Part shown: positions 1 through 9,400 of the stretch, piece by piece | How positions within the stretch are numbered: position 1 is the first letter of the stretch | Layout of the letters: each line of letters opens with the position of its first letter | From: Pseudomonas frederiksbergensis | GTDB lineage: Bacteria; Pseudomonadota; Gammaproteobacteria; Pseudomonadales; Pseudomonadaceae | Reading direction: 5' to 3' | Length of the DNA stretch: 64,000 bases | NCBI RefSeq assembly: GCF_003732275.1 | Contig: NZ_MOBM01000038.1 | Span: forward strand, 1,020,679-1,084,678 | Translations under genes and position numbers: made by a program | The notes under the pieces: model-generated | Databases searched by the model: none | The model's input: the letters and a program-made list of their open reading frames with translations, nothing else | What the model was told of the DNA's origin: nothing

Positions 1-897
1 CGGGATCTGGCGCTGGCAGCGATCGAGGCGGGCGTCAATCTTGAGCAACAGGTTCAAACCCTGGGGTTGGGCATCAGCCACGACTATTCAGCGCTGCTGA
101 CCAATCTGCAAATCCTGCCGCCGCTGGATCACCCGGACCCCGCGCACATGCTGGTCAGCGGCACCGGCCTGACCCATCTGGGCAGCGCGTCGGCCCGGGA
201 CAAAATGCATCAGCAGGTCGGCGACGAAACCGCCATGACCGACACCATGCGCATCTTCAAGTGGGGCGTGGAGGGCGGTAAACCCGCGACCGGCCGGGCT
301 GGCGTGCAACCGGAGTGGTTCTACAAGGGCGACGGCAGCATCGTTGTGCGACCGGGCCAACCGTTCCCGCTGCCGCCGTTTGCCGAAGATGCCGGGGAGG
401 AACCTGAACTCAGCGGTCTCTATGTAATCGGCCACGACGGCAAACCGTATCGCCTCGGTTTCGCGGTGGGCAACGAGTTCTCTGATCATGTGATGGAGCG
501 CAAGAATTACCTCTACCTGGCCCATTCGAAATTGCGCAGTTGCAGTTATGGCCCGGAGCTTCGGGTCGGCCAGTTGCCCCAGCATCTGGCCGGCACCAGC
601 CGGATCCTGCGCGATGGTGAAGTGCTGTGGCAGAACGAATTCCTCAGTGGCGAAGCGAACATGTGCCACAGCCTGGAAAACCTCGAGTACCACCATTTCA
701 AATACAGCCAGTTCCTGCGCCCCGGTGACGTGCATATTCACTTCTTCGGCACCGCGACCCTGTCTTTCGCTGACGGCATCCGCACCCAACCGGGTGATGT
801 GTTCGAGATCAGTCAGGCCGAGTTCGGCGCGCCCCTGATCAACGGCATTGAGCCCGTTGAAGCGGCGTTTGAACCCGGCACCGTCGGCACACTTTAA
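1..897 (+). CDS. AraD1/GguC-family sugar-acid protein, 5' end outside window
   Basis: The frame is open from base 1, so the start lies upstream; 298 C-terminal residues are visible. The sequence resembles the AraD1/GguC family (fumarylacetoacetate-hydrolase-like fold), with the family-like stretch LTHLGSASARDKMH near residue 53 of the visible part and acidic, histidine-bearing segments (EYHHF, GDVHIHFFG) near the C-terminus. Family members are linked to the non-phosphorylated oxidation of pentoses or sugar acids, acting on 2-keto-3-deoxy acids; the exact substrate cannot be read here. The stop codon overlaps the ribosome binding site of the next gene, an aldehyde dehydrogenase that would take the semialdehyde product, so the two are very probably one operon. 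The family assignment is fairly secure; the reaction is inferred. Confidence 0.8.
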   Translation, partial: RDLALAAIEAGVNLEQQVQTLGLGISHDYSALLTNLQILPPLDHPDPAHMLVSGTGLTHLGSASARDKMHQQVGDETAMTDTMRIFKWGVEGGKPATGRAGVQPEWFYKGDGSIVVRPGQPFPLPPFAEDAGEEPELSGLYVIGHDGKPYRLGFAVGNEFSDHVMERKNYLYLAHSKLRSCSYGPELRVGQLPQHLAGTSRILRDGEVLWQNEFLSGEANMCHSLENLEYHHFKYSQFLRPGDVHIHFFGTATLSFADGIRTQPGDVFEISQAEFGAPLINGIEPVEAAFEPGTVGTL

Positions 898-907
898 GGA
901 GACACCC

Positions 908-2488
908 ATGACCCGGATTCTTGGCCACAACTACATTGGCGGTCAGCGTAGCGCTACCGGCACCGTCAAACTCCAAAGCGTCGACGCCAGCACTGGCGAG
1001 GCTTTGCCTCACGATTTCTATCAGGCCACCCTTGAAGAAGTCGACGCCGCCGCGAAGGCCGCCGCCGCTGCTTACCCGGCCTATCGCAGCCTGAGCGCCG
1101 AACGACGTGCGCAATTTCTCGATGCGATTGCCGATGAGCTGGATGCGCTGGGCGATGACTTTGTCGCCGTGGTCTGCCGCGAAACCGCATTGCCGGCCGG
1201 CCGTATTCAAGGCGAGCGTGGTCGCACCAGCGGCCAGATGCGTCTGTTCGCCAAGGTACTGCGGCGCGGTGATTTCTATGGGGCGCGGATTGATCGCGCG
1301 CTGCCTGAACGTACGCCATTGCCGCGTCCGGATCTGCGTCAGTACCGCATCGGCCTCGGGCCGGTCGCGGTGTTTGGCGCGAGTAACTTTCCGTTGGCGT
1401 TTTCCACGGCGGGCGGCGACACCGCATCCGCCTTGGCCGCCGGTTGCCCGGTGGTGTTCAAGGCCCACAGTGGCCACATGGCAACCGCCGAGTGGGTGGC
1501 CGACGCCGTGATCCGTGCCGCCGAGAAAACTGCCATGCCGGCCGGTGTGTTCAACATGATCTATGGCGGCGGGGTGGGGGAAGCGTTGGTCAGGCACCCG
1601 GCGATTCAGGCGGTCGGTTTTACCGGCTCACTGAAGGGTGGCCGTGCGCTGTGCGACATGGCCGCGGCACGCGCGCAGCCGATTCCGGTGTTTGCCGAGA
1701 TGTCGAGCATCAACCCGGTGATCGTGCTGCCTCAAGCGCTGGAAGCTCGGGCTGAAAGCGTCGCCCGTGATCTCACGGCTTCGGTGGTGCAGGGGTGTGG
1801 TCAGTTCTGTACCAATCCGGGGTTGGTGATCGGCATTCGTTCGCCGCAGTTCAGTGCGTTCGTGCAGCAGGTGGCGGGGCTGATTGGCGATCAACCGGCG
1901 CAAACCATGCTCAATGCCGGTACGTTGGGCAGCTATGGCAAAGGCCTTCAGAAGCTCCTCGCGCATCCGAAAATCGAGCATTTGGCCGGCAACCCGCAAC
2001 AAGGCAATCAGGCGCAACCGCAACTGTTCAAGGCCGATGTGAGCCTGTTGCTCGATGGCGATGAAGTGCTGCAAGAGGAAGTGTTCGGCCCGACCACGGT
2101 GTTCGTCGAAGTGGCGGATCAGGCACAACTCAGTGCCGCGTTGAACGGCCTGCATGGGCAGCTGACGGCAACGATCATCGGTGAACCGGCGGACTTTGAA
2201 CAGTTCAGTGAACTGACTCCATTGCTGGAACAGAAGGTCGGACGGATCCTGCTCAACGGCTATCCGACCGGCGTGGAAGTCTGCGACTCGATGGTTCATG
2301 GCGGGCCGTATCCGGCGACTTCCGATGCGCGCGGCACCTCGGTGGGCACCCTGGCCATCGACCGTTTCCTGCGCCCGGTGTGCTTCCAGAACTACCCCGA
2401 CAGCCTGCTGCCGGAAGCACTGAAAAATGGTAATCCGCTGCGCATCCAGCGCCTGGTTGATGGCAGGCCATCGCGCGATGCTCTCTAA
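908..2488 (+). CDS. NADP-type aldehyde dehydrogenase (2-oxoglutarate semialdehyde dehydrogenase class)
   Basis: A 526-residue aldehyde dehydrogenase. The catalytic Glu (E264 in FAEMSSINP) and the nucleophilic Cys (C301 in GQFCTNPG) are both present, and the cofactor region holds FGASNFPLAFS and GFTGSLKGG. Its length and the ending, with a QRLVDG-like tail, fit the alpha-ketoglutarate (2,5-dioxovalerate) semialdehyde dehydrogenases, the last step of oxidative pentose or sugar-acid breakdown to 2-oxoglutarate. The start at 908 is chosen because AAGGAGA (896-902) lies six bases upstream; an earlier in-frame start at 848 would overlap the previous gene. It follows the AraD1-like gene directly, which supports a shared pathway. 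Whether the natural substrate derives from arabinose, xylose or galactarate is not visible. Confidence 0.88.
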   Translation: MTRILGHNYIGGQRSATGTVKLQSVDASTGEALPHDFYQATLEEVDAAAKAAAAAYPAYRSLSAERRAQFLDAIADELDALGDDFVAVVCRETALPAGRIQGERGRTSGQMRLFAKVLRRGDFYGARIDRALPERTPLPRPDLRQYRIGLGPVAVFGASNFPLAFSTAGGDTASALAAGCPVVFKAHSGHMATAEWVADAVIRAAEKTAMPAGVFNMIYGGGVGEALVRHPAIQAVGFTGSLKGGRALCDMAAARAQPIPVFAEMSSINPVIVLPQALEARAESVARDLTASVVQGCGQFCTNPGLVIGIRSPQFSAFVQQVAGLIGDQPAQTMLNAGTLGSYGKGLQKLLAHPKIEHLAGNPQQGNQAQPQLFKADVSLLLDGDEVLQEEVFGPTTVFVEVADQAQLSAALNGLHGQLTATIIGEPADFEQFSELTPLLEQKVGRILLNGYPTGVEVCDSMVHGGPYPATSDARGTSVGTLAIDRFLRPVCFQNYPDSLLPEALKNGNPLRIQRLVDGRPSRDAL

Positions 2489-2506
2489 CGACTGGTCACA
2501 ATCCCT

Positions 2507-2908
2507 GTGGGAGCGGGCTTGCTCGCGAAAGCGATCTGACAGTCACTGTGATGTTGGATGTGCCGCCATCATCGCGAGCAGGCTCGCTCCCACATGTGTT
2601 CGGTGTCGTGCGCGAATGATGTGATCGGCACTGACCCATTGTGGGAGCGAGCCTGCTCGCGATAGCGGTCTGACAGTCACTTCGAGGTTGGATGTGCCAC
2701 CGTCTTCGCGAGCAGGCTCGCTCCCACGTGTGTCCGGTGTCGTGCGCGAATGATGTGATCGGCACTGACCCATTGTGGGAGCGAGCCTGCTCGCGATAGC
2801 GGTCTGACAGTCACTTCGAGGTTGGATGTGCCACCGTCTTCGCGAGCAAGCCCGCTCCCACATGTGTTCGGTGTCGTGTGCGAGTGTTGTGACCGACACG
2901 AGCCCGCT
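2507..2908. repeat. Three tandem copies of a 134-bp unit, each carrying a REP doublet (REPIN)
   Basis: The gap between the dehydrogenase and the next gene (2489-2955) holds three head-to-tail units starting at 2507, 2641 and 2775, exactly 134 bases apart. Each begins with GTGGGAGCGRGCYTGCTCGCG and contains the inverted copy ending CTCCCAC about 86 bases later (2592, 2727, 2861), followed by a common spacer with GTGTCGTGCGCGAATG. Units two and three are almost identical, including the linker, so the array grew by tandem duplication rather than by independent insertion. No gene is seen here. Confidence 0.9.
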
Positions 2909-2955
2909 TCCACATTGAGCTATCATTGCTTTTTTCCATTCAAAGATTGACTGCC

Positions 2956-3252
2956 ATGACTGCCGTAGACGACACCTTGATCAACGCCCTCGAACATTGC
3001 GACATGTTGGAAATCGACGGGCTGCACGCGTTCGACTTCTCTCTCGATGAAGACGATAACCTGCACATCGAATGCATGGACGGTCGGGCGCTCAAGCGCT
3101 GGGAGTTCAGCGTGGCGCAGATCGCGGCGGCGACTTTCGATCCTGACTTGAAGAGCTGGATCATTACCGGCGATTCCGGCGAGCACCGGTTGGTGCCCAT
3201 GGAAGCATTCGGCGGTGGTGACGATGAGGACGAAGCGAATGAGGATGCGTAA
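2956..3252 (+). CDS. small acidic conserved protein, possibly DUF5629
   Basis: A 98-residue protein, strongly acidic, with the C-terminal tail GGGDDEDEANEDA. It has no signal peptide or membrane segment, so it is likely cytoplasmic. It looks like the DUF5629 proteins of Pseudomonas, but this is from memory and no function can be assigned. The start at 2956 is preferred over the upstream in-frame codon at 2926 because the protein then begins MTAVDD and the upstream stretch is T-rich and non-coding in character. Its last codons overlap the start of the lactonase gene downstream, which suggests they are translated together. Confidence 0.75.
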   Translation: MTAVDDTLINALEHCDMLEIDGLHAFDFSLDEDDNLHIECMDGRALKRWEFSVAQIAAATFDPDLKSWIITGDSGEHRLVPMEAFGGGDDEDEANEDA

Positions 3253-4414
3253 CCTCTGGCCACTGTTGATGGCCGGCAGTGTCGGCGCGATGGGCGTGCA
3301 GGCGGCACCGGCCGATCATTACGAGTTGCTGGTGGGCTCGTACACCGCCGGCCAGAGCCAGGGTATTTATCGCCTGAGCTTCGACAGCCGCACCGGGCAG
3401 ATCGACGCCAAACCCCTGCAAGTGGTGAAGAGCGCCAACCCGTCCTGGCTCGCCGTGTCCAAGGATCAACAGCGCCTGTTCGCGGTCAACGAAAACGGCC
3501 CGGGTCAGGCCGATCCGGTAGGGCGTGTCAGCAGCTATGCGATCGACCCCAAGACCCACGAGTTGAGCCTGATCAGTCAGGTGCAAACCCTGGGCAACGA
3601 GCCGACGCACTCGAGCGTCAGCGGCGACGCCAGTCACGTGTTTGTCAGCAACTACTCGGTGGCTGAAGACCCGGGCGGCACCTTGGCGGTGTTACCGGTG
3701 GGCACCGATGGCAAGCTAAAACCCGTCGTGCAGATGAGCAGTCATCCGTCCAGCCGGGTCAATCCTGAGCGGCAGAAGTCAGCGCACGTGCATTCGGTGG
3801 TTTCATCACCGGATGGCCGATACGTGTTTTCCAACGACTTGGGAGCGGACAAGATTTTCGTCTATCGCTTCGATCCAAAAGCTAATCCGGAACTGCCATT
3901 GACCGCCGCCAAACCGGCGTCCGTCCAGTTGCCACCCGGCAGCGGGCCGCGACACTTGCTGTTCAGCGCCGATGGCAAGCACGCCTGGCTGACCATGGAA
4001 ATGAGCGCGCAGGTCGCGGTGTTCGATTACCGCGACGGCAGGCTTGAGCAAACGCAGTTGGTCGATCTGGCGGCGGGTCTGCCGACATCGGGCAAGGCTG
4101 CGGCTGCGCTTCACGCCTCGGCCGACGGCAAGTTCCTTTACGTCAGCAACCGTGGCACCACCAATCAATTGCTGGTGTTCGCCATCGACCCGGCGACCGG
4201 GCACCTCAAGGAGCTTCAGCGCCGCTCCGTGGACGGTGATCACCCGCGCGAGTTCAGCCTCGATCCGAGTGGCAAGTTCGTGCTGATTGCCAACCAGAAG
4301 AGCAACCAGATTGTCGTCGTCGAACGCGACGCCAAGACCGGTCTGTTGGGTAAAACCGTGCAGAAACTGCCGATGGATGCCCCCAGCGATCTCAAGTTCC
4401 TGGTGCGTCAATAG
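3245..4414 (+). CDS. exported seven-bladed propeller lactonase family protein
   Basis: A 389-residue protein of the lactonase (6-phosphogluconolactonase YbhE-like) family. Repeated blade motifs such as PSWLAVSKDQQRLFAVNE, HVHSVVSSPDGRYVF and GPRHLLFSADGKHAW run through it. The first 20 residues (MRNLWPLLMAGSVGAMGVQA) form a signal peptide, so it probably works in the periplasm on a sugar lactone rather than on cytoplasmic 6-phosphogluconolactone. An alternative ATG six bases upstream (3239) is equally in frame. Either start lies inside the end of the preceding gene, pointing to coupled translation. The substrate is unknown; nearby sugar-acid genes make an aldonolactone plausible. Confidence 0.85.
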   Translation: MRNLWPLLMAGSVGAMGVQAAPADHYELLVGSYTAGQSQGIYRLSFDSRTGQIDAKPLQVVKSANPSWLAVSKDQQRLFAVNENGPGQADPVGRVSSYAIDPKTHELSLISQVQTLGNEPTHSSVSGDASHVFVSNYSVAEDPGGTLAVLPVGTDGKLKPVVQMSSHPSSRVNPERQKSAHVHSVVSSPDGRYVFSNDLGADKIFVYRFDPKANPELPLTAAKPASVQLPPGSGPRHLLFSADGKHAWLTMEMSAQVAVFDYRDGRLEQTQLVDLAAGLPTSGKAAAALHASADGKFLYVSNRGTTNQLLVFAIDPATGHLKELQRRSVDGDHPREFSLDPSGKFVLIANQKSNQIVVVERDAKTGLLGKTVQKLPMDAPSDLKFLVRQ

Positions 4415-4417
4415 ACC

Positions 4418-4442
4418 GCAGGCCCCGGTTGATGGGGCCTGC
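4418..4442 (+). terminator. hairpin after the lactonase gene
   Basis: GCAGGCCCC and GGGGCCTGC form a perfect 9-bp GC-rich stem with a 7-base loop, three bases after the stop codon. The T tract that follows is weak (AACCTTCTATT), so it may be an inefficient terminator. Confidence 0.6.
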
Positions 4443-4569
4443 AACCTTCTATTAATGAGACTGATATCGGCTAATGCTACAAAGCATTTCAAGGCGCCGA
4501 CCCTCGGGAGTTAAGTTTGCTTCACGGCCCCACCGGGCAAGCAAGCCAACTGAATCGAGGAATACCGCC

Positions 4570-4749
4570 ATGAACTTCAATCTCTTCTCCGTCATCGCCG
4601 CTTCCGCTATCTCTGCCACCGTTGCACTGCCAGCCAGCGCCAACGTTGAAATCAGCGATAAAAAATCCCACACCCAGAGCTACACCCAGAAATACCTGCA
4701 ACAGAGCGCCAACTTCTACGCCGCGCTGGATCATAAAACCCAACACTGA
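4570..4749 (+). CDS. small exported protein of unknown function
   Basis: A 59-residue protein starting MNFNLFSVIAASAISATVALPASA, a clean Sec signal peptide with an ASA cleavage site, leaving about 35 mature residues rich in Gln, Ser, Tyr and His. GAGGAA (4557-4562) is placed correctly for the ATG at 4570; the longer frame from 4474 has an implausible N-terminus. No family is recognised. It is the first of four tiny genes between 4.5 and 5.7 kb, and a large inverted repeat follows it. Confidence 0.65.
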   Translation: MNFNLFSVIAASAISATVALPASANVEISDKKSHTQSYTQKYLQQSANFYAALDHKTQH

Positions 4750-4768
4750 AATGTAAGCCTTGCACCTT

Positions 4769-4844
4769 TTATGCAGGAGCGAAGTCACTTGCCGATCGAG
4801 CTATAAGCGCCGAAAAGCCCCGAAGTGATGTCGCTCCTGCATAA
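4769..4844. repeat. inverted repeat with 22-bp arms
   Basis: TTATGCAGGAGCGAAGTCACTT (positions 4769-4790) is mirrored at 4823-4844 with two mismatches. The arms resemble the REP-type palindromes of this genome in carrying CAGGAGCGA/TCGCTCCTG but are a distinct sequence. It could end transcription of the small gene just upstream. Confidence 0.7.
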
Positions 4845-4955
4845 CGCGTTTCCGACAGCATCATATTGCTATCAATGTATTGCTTGATATCACATGGCCA
4901 TGAGTTTAAATTTGACGCTGAGTTTTTGACTCCTTCCCCAATAAGGATCGACAGC

Positions 4956-5081
4956 ATGGCGATGCGTCTGGCAGTGGTTCTCCTGTTTCTCTATTCAACC
5001 CCGATTCTGTCTGCAGCCCAGCCCGTTTCAAACGAACCTGAGGCGGCCCGCGAGCGCTTGATGAGTTTTATCGAGGACTGA
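4956..5081 (+). CDS. very small exported protein of unknown function
   Basis: A 41-residue frame: MAMRLAVVLLFLYSTPILSAAQ followed by an acidic tail ending RERLMSFIED. The N-terminus is a signal peptide, so the mature product would be only about 20 residues. AAGGA (4943-4947) sits eight bases before the ATG. No homologue comes to mind. The good ribosome binding site and signal sequence support it as real, but so short a gene needs confirmation. Confidence 0.5.
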   Translation: MAMRLAVVLLFLYSTPILSAAQPVSNEPEAARERLMSFIED

Positions 5082-5196
5082 AACACGCCGGGTTCATGAT
5101 CAATAAAACTGATAGCTACTATGCATAAAGCTCGCTAGTTATCTTCTGTTTTTTGATCGATTCTGTGGGCACTGAAACATGCCAACGGAGAACACC

Positions 5197-5409
5197 ATGG
5201 CCAGCGCAATCATCACTTCTGCCAAATACGGCGCCTACCTGGCCATCGGTCTTTACGTGGTCATGGTGTTGCTCGTCAGCCTTTCGGCTCAATCGCAACA
5301 AAGCCTTCAAGCACCGATTCAGGTCGCTTATCCCGCCATTCAATTCGAACACCGCGCGCAAAACGTAATGGTCGATCACGCCGACGTGGCGGGAGTGGTG
5401 GGGGCATGA
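5197..5409 (+). CDS. small single-pass membrane protein
   Basis: A 70-residue protein with one hydrophobic segment, YLAIGLYVVMVLLVSL (about residues 14-29), then a hydrophilic region. The start at 5197 has GGAG seven bases upstream; an in-frame ATG at 5179 lacks such a site. The stop overlaps the next start as ATGA, so it and the following small gene are translated together. Function unknown. Confidence 0.65.
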   Translation: MASAIITSAKYGAYLAIGLYVVMVLLVSLSAQSQQSLQAPIQVAYPAIQFEHRAQNVMVDHADVAGVVGA

Positions 5410-5663
5410 AAGGACGCAAGCTCTGGGTCATCGCCTTCCTGGCGTTCATGACCAATGGCGCTTCTTTACTTGGGATCGGGCAGGGCTCGGCGGGGTCGGT
5501 GGCACGGGCCATCGAATGCAACCACAACATCGCCCACAACATTCAGACTGCCAAGGCTTTGGAGCTGCTGGTGGGTAATCCGCCGATCAAGCCCAATGGC
5601 GGATTCTTCGGGCCGTTCCAGGTGGACTGCTCGGCGTTGGGGATGTGCGCGGTATTGGCATGA
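5406..5663 (+). CDS. small exported or membrane protein, overlaps preceding gene
   Basis: An 85-residue protein. The N-terminal segment MKGRKLWVIAFLAFMTNGASLLGIGQGSAG looks like a signal peptide or anchor. Three cysteines follow (in ECNHN, VDCSA and GMCAV), which could form a disulfide outside the cytoplasm. The ATGA overlap with the upstream 70-residue membrane protein indicates a two-gene unit. No known family is recognised. Confidence 0.65.
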   Translation: MKGRKLWVIAFLAFMTNGASLLGIGQGSAGSVARAIECNHNIAHNIQTAKALELLVGNPPIKPNGGFFGPFQVDCSALGMCAVLA

Positions 5664-5676
5664 ATCCCCAATCTAA

Positions 5677-5808
5677 TGTGGCGAGGGAGCTTGCTCCCGC
5701 TGGGCTGCGCAGCAGCCCCAAAACCTGCCACCTCATTGTTTCAGACAGCTTTCATCGGCTGATATACGACTGCTACGCAGCCGAGCGGGAGCAAGCTCCC
5801 TCGCCACA
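5677..5808. repeat. palindromic repeat, family B (TGTGGCGAGGGAGC type)
   Basis: TGTGGCGAGGGAGCTTGCTC at 5677 and its inverted copy ending CCCTCGCCACA at 5808, with inner arms GGCTGCGCAGCAGCC and CTACGCAGCC. It lies between convergent genes. Confidence 0.88.
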
Positions 5809-5819
5809 AGTGCGCGGTG

Positions 5820-6416
5820 TTATTTCTGCATCACACCGGTGAACAGGTCTGACTCGATGAAGCGCTGCAACCACGCCTGCAACCGCACATAAGGCGTCTG
5901 CCCGAACCACTCGCGATCCACGTGGGCGAATTGCCGTACGAACGGCATCACGGCGATATCCGCCAGGCTCGGATGCCCGGCCAGCAAGTAGTCGCGCCCT
6001 TCCAGCAAATCATCCAGTTTTTGCAAAAACACCTCGCCCTCTGATCGGTAAAACTCCATCGGTTGCTCAGGATAACGCTCGGCATACTTGTAGCGATTCA
6101 GGTACACCTTGAACACCTGATCGTTCTCTTCGATCAGTGCGGCGCTGCGTTGCTGTCCTTGCGGATCATCCTTGAGCAACCAGTCCTGCGGATCGTTCTG
6201 CGCCAGCGCCCAGCGCATGATTTCCAGGCTCTCATCGATCACCTGCCCATCCACACTCAGCACCGGCACCGTGCCTTTGCTCGACAGTGCGAGCATTTCG
6301 GCCGGTTTGGCCTTGAGGCTGACCTCGACGATATTCACCGCAACCCCCGAATTGTGCAGGGCCATGCGTGCGCGCATGGCGTAGGGGCAGCGGCGGAATG
6401 AATACAACGTATTCAT
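5820..6416 (-). CDS. glutathione S-transferase-like protein
   Basis: A 198-residue protein with the thioredoxin-fold N-terminus of GSTs (MNTLYSFRRCPYAMRARMAL, a CPY-type active site at residues 10-12, and KGTVPVLSVDGQVIDES, the cis-proline and glutathione-binding part) and an all-helical C-terminal half including GHPSLADIAVMPFVRQF. The CPY start makes it more like the glutaredoxin-2/Omega type than classic Tyr or Ser GSTs. Its ATG overlaps the sbcC stop by 4 nt, so it is co-transcribed with sbcDC. That link to a DNA-end nuclease is unexplained. A small gap separates it from repeat B downstream. Confidence 0.82.
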   Translation of the reverse strand: MNTLYSFRRCPYAMRARMALHNSGVAVNIVEVSLKAKPAEMLALSSKGTVPVLSVDGQVIDESLEIMRWALAQNDPQDWLLKDDPQGQQRSAALIEENDQVFKVYLNRYKYAERYPEQPMEFYRSEGEVFLQKLDDLLEGRDYLLAGHPSLADIAVMPFVRQFAHVDREWFGQTPYVRLQAWLQRFIESDLFTGVMQK

Positions 6417-9400
6417 TTCACCTCCAGCGTACTCAGGCCGTTGCCTTGGCGGTGGACCTGAATCTGTACCGGAATCCGTTCATGCATTTCCTGCACGTGG
6501 GAAATCACCGCGACCTTGCGGCCCTGCGCTTGCAAACCGTCAAGGGCGTCCATGGCCAGTTGCAGGGATTCCGGATCGAGGCTGCCGAAGCCTTCGTCGA
6601 TGAACAGCGATTCGATTTTCAGCGTGCTCGAAGCCATTGACGCCAAACCGAGCGCCAGCGCCAGCGACACCAGGAACGTCTCGCCACCGGACAGCGAATG
6701 CACCGAGCGCAGTTCATCGCCCATCTCGGTGTCCATCACCAATAACCCGAGCATGCTGCCGCCGCGTTTCAAACGATAGCGCCGCACCAGTTGTCGCAAT
6801 TGGACGTTGGCGTGGTGCACCAACAGGTCGAGGTTGTAGGCCTGGGCGATCTTGCGGAAGGTGTCGCCGGTGGCCGAACCGATCAGCGCATTCAAGCGTG
6901 CCCAGCGCTGATACTCGGTGTAGGCGTCGGCGATCTGTTGCGCCAGCGCCTGATTGGCGTTCTGTCGACGCTGATCCTCGGCCTGTTCTGCGCGCAATTC
7001 GGCGCAGCGGTGCTCGCTGGTGGCGAACAGGTTTTGCAGCTCGGCCAGCGTCGTGGCCAGTTGTTCTGCATCGAGATTGCCGTTGTGCTGCGCCTGATGA
7101 TCGAGCAAGCGCTGATCGCGCTCCTGCAACAGCACCTTGGCTTGCTCGATGGCTTTTTCGCTCTGCTGCAAGCGTTGACGCAGTTCACTGACATGTTGGT
7201 CGTCGACGCCCAACAAATCTTCCAGTCCGCCGTCGTCCAGTTCTGGATGCTGCGCACGCCAGTCGGCGATCTTGGCGCTCAGCTCGCGATCTTCGGTTTC
7301 CAGGGCCTGCGAACGCTCCTGCTGCGCCTTGAGTTCAGCGGCCAGTTGCACCAATCGCGTGCGCACGGTTTGCAATTCCTGATTGGCCGTCGCTTCGGCA
7401 GTGCGCGCCTGCTCGACGGCCTGATCCAGTTGCTGCTGCCACTGTTCGGCGCTGGCATGTTCGCCCAGCAGTTGAGTCAGTTTCTGCTGGCAAGCCTGTT
7501 GCTGCCCGGTCAACGCCGTGAACTGCTGTTGCGCGGCGTCCAACTGCTGGGTGCGGGTCTGCTGTTGGTACTGTTCTTTCTCCAGCGTCTGCTGGCGTTG
7601 TTGCTGTTCGCCGAGTTCATCGCGCTGCTGGTCGAGTTGTTCCAGACGCTGGGCAATCTGCCGGTCGAGCTGCATGAAGGTCGCGGCGGGTTCGTTGCGC
7701 AAGGCCTCGAGCGTCTCGGCTGGCAGCAGGGTGCTGAACGCCGTCAGTTCTTCATCCAGGCGTTGGCGATCACTGCTCAACTCTCGTTGCTGGTTGAGCA
7801 GGTGTTGTGTTGCTTGCTGACTTGCCGCTTCGGCGCTGCGCAGTTGCTGTGCAAGGCGCGCGGCATCCTGTTGCAGGGTGAGCAGGGCGGTTTGCCGTTG
7901 TTCGTCCTGCGTGATGCTCTGGTTCAACTGGCTGCTTTGTTGCGTTAGCCAGGCATCGCGTTTGCTGGCGTCCTGGCCCAACAGTTGTGCGGACAGTGGG
8001 TGCGCTTCCAGGCTTGGCGTCAGGCCTTGTTGCTGAGCCGCGAGCTGTTCTTGCTGTTGCAGCAATTCCTTTTGCTGAGCAATCAAACCGCCGACTTCGG
8101 CGCGCAGATCGGTGAGTTTTTCCTTGAGCAGGTCGACGGCTTTCTGAGCGTTGGTCTGTTCGCTTTCATCATGCCGGCCGAGGCTTTGCAACAAGGCTTC
8201 AGGCTGATGATAGGGATGGTCCGGGCTGCCACAAACCGGGCACGGCTGATCGTCCTGCAACCGCGCGCGCAGTTCTTCGACACTGGCACTGCGCGCCAGG
8301 CGCTGACGCTCCAGCAGTTCGCGGGTGACGGTCAGGGTCTGTTCGGCGACGCTCAGTTCGGCTTTGGTCTTCACGCCGTCCTGGGTCAGACGATCGCGAT
8401 CTTGCTGAGCGGCGAGTTGTCGCTGCTGAAGCTCGGCGCCGCGCTTGTCCAGTTCCTGTTGGCTGGCCCACAGTCGCGTCAGTTCTTCAAAGGCCCGCAG
8501 TTGCTTGCGGTTGTCCTGTAGCAGACTGCCGAGGATCTGAATCTGCTCGGCCACCGCTTCAGGTTCGGCGCCGGCCTCTTTGTACAGCACCTCAAGGCTC
8601 TGGCGCTGGGTGGCCAGCTCCTGGGCGGCGCGGGCGGCGTTTTGCTCCAGAGCCGCCAGTTCGGCCTGGCCCTTGTTCAGGCGATTACCGATCAGCATCA
8701 GTTGTTGCAGGCGATCGCGGTAGGCATTCCAGGCATCGCTCAACGGCGCCAGAGGGGTGCTTTGCTCAAGCTCGCCGGCAATTCGCTGCAACCGTTCGGC
8801 GACCTGTTTCTGTTGGTCGAGCAAACCCTGAATCGTCCCCTGACCCTGAGTGCAGGCCTGTTCCGCCTGCTGCTTGAGGTCGGCACTGCGGCTGGCGTCC
8901 TTGACCAGACGGGCGAGGGCGCTTTGCTCTTCGAAGGCCTGGCGCAGCAGTGGCGCGCTGGAGGTGTGTTGGCTTTGCGCTTGGGTCAGCACCGTTTGGG
9001 CGGTGCCCAGGCTCTGTTCGAGTTGAGTCTGTCGCTCGATCAGCTCGCTTTGCTGTTGCGTGTGCAGCTGAATCTGCGCTGCCAGCGGCGTGAGCTGGGC
9101 GGTGAGTTCGGTCTTGCGTGCGAACTGATGCCGTTGCGGCGCCAGTTGCTCCAGTCGGGTCAGCTTCAAGCGCTCGCCGGCGAGGCTGTTCCAGTGTTGC
9201 TGGGCGGAGTGCAGTTGCTCGGTGGCGCTCTGTTGCGCGTCCTGCACCTGGCGCAGTTCCTTGAGCCAGGTGTGTTGCAACTCCAACTGTTTGAGCTGCG
9301 CTTGTTGGGTCTTGAGTTGCTGCTGAGCGTTGTTGAAACGCTCATCGAGTTCAGCCCGAGCTTCGGGGGAGAGCGGCGTGACCCCGGTGGCCTGATCCTG

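Noticed and set aside
2507..2908. Repeat array considered as CRISPR
   Set aside because: Only three units of 134 bases with nearly identical spacers and internal inverted repeats; this is a REP doublet array, and no cas gene is present.
2496..2926. Minus-strand frames across the REP array (up to 127 codons)
   Set aside because: Their translations are the typical REP reading (GSEPARDDGG, SRAGSLPQ) and recur at each repeat; not genes.
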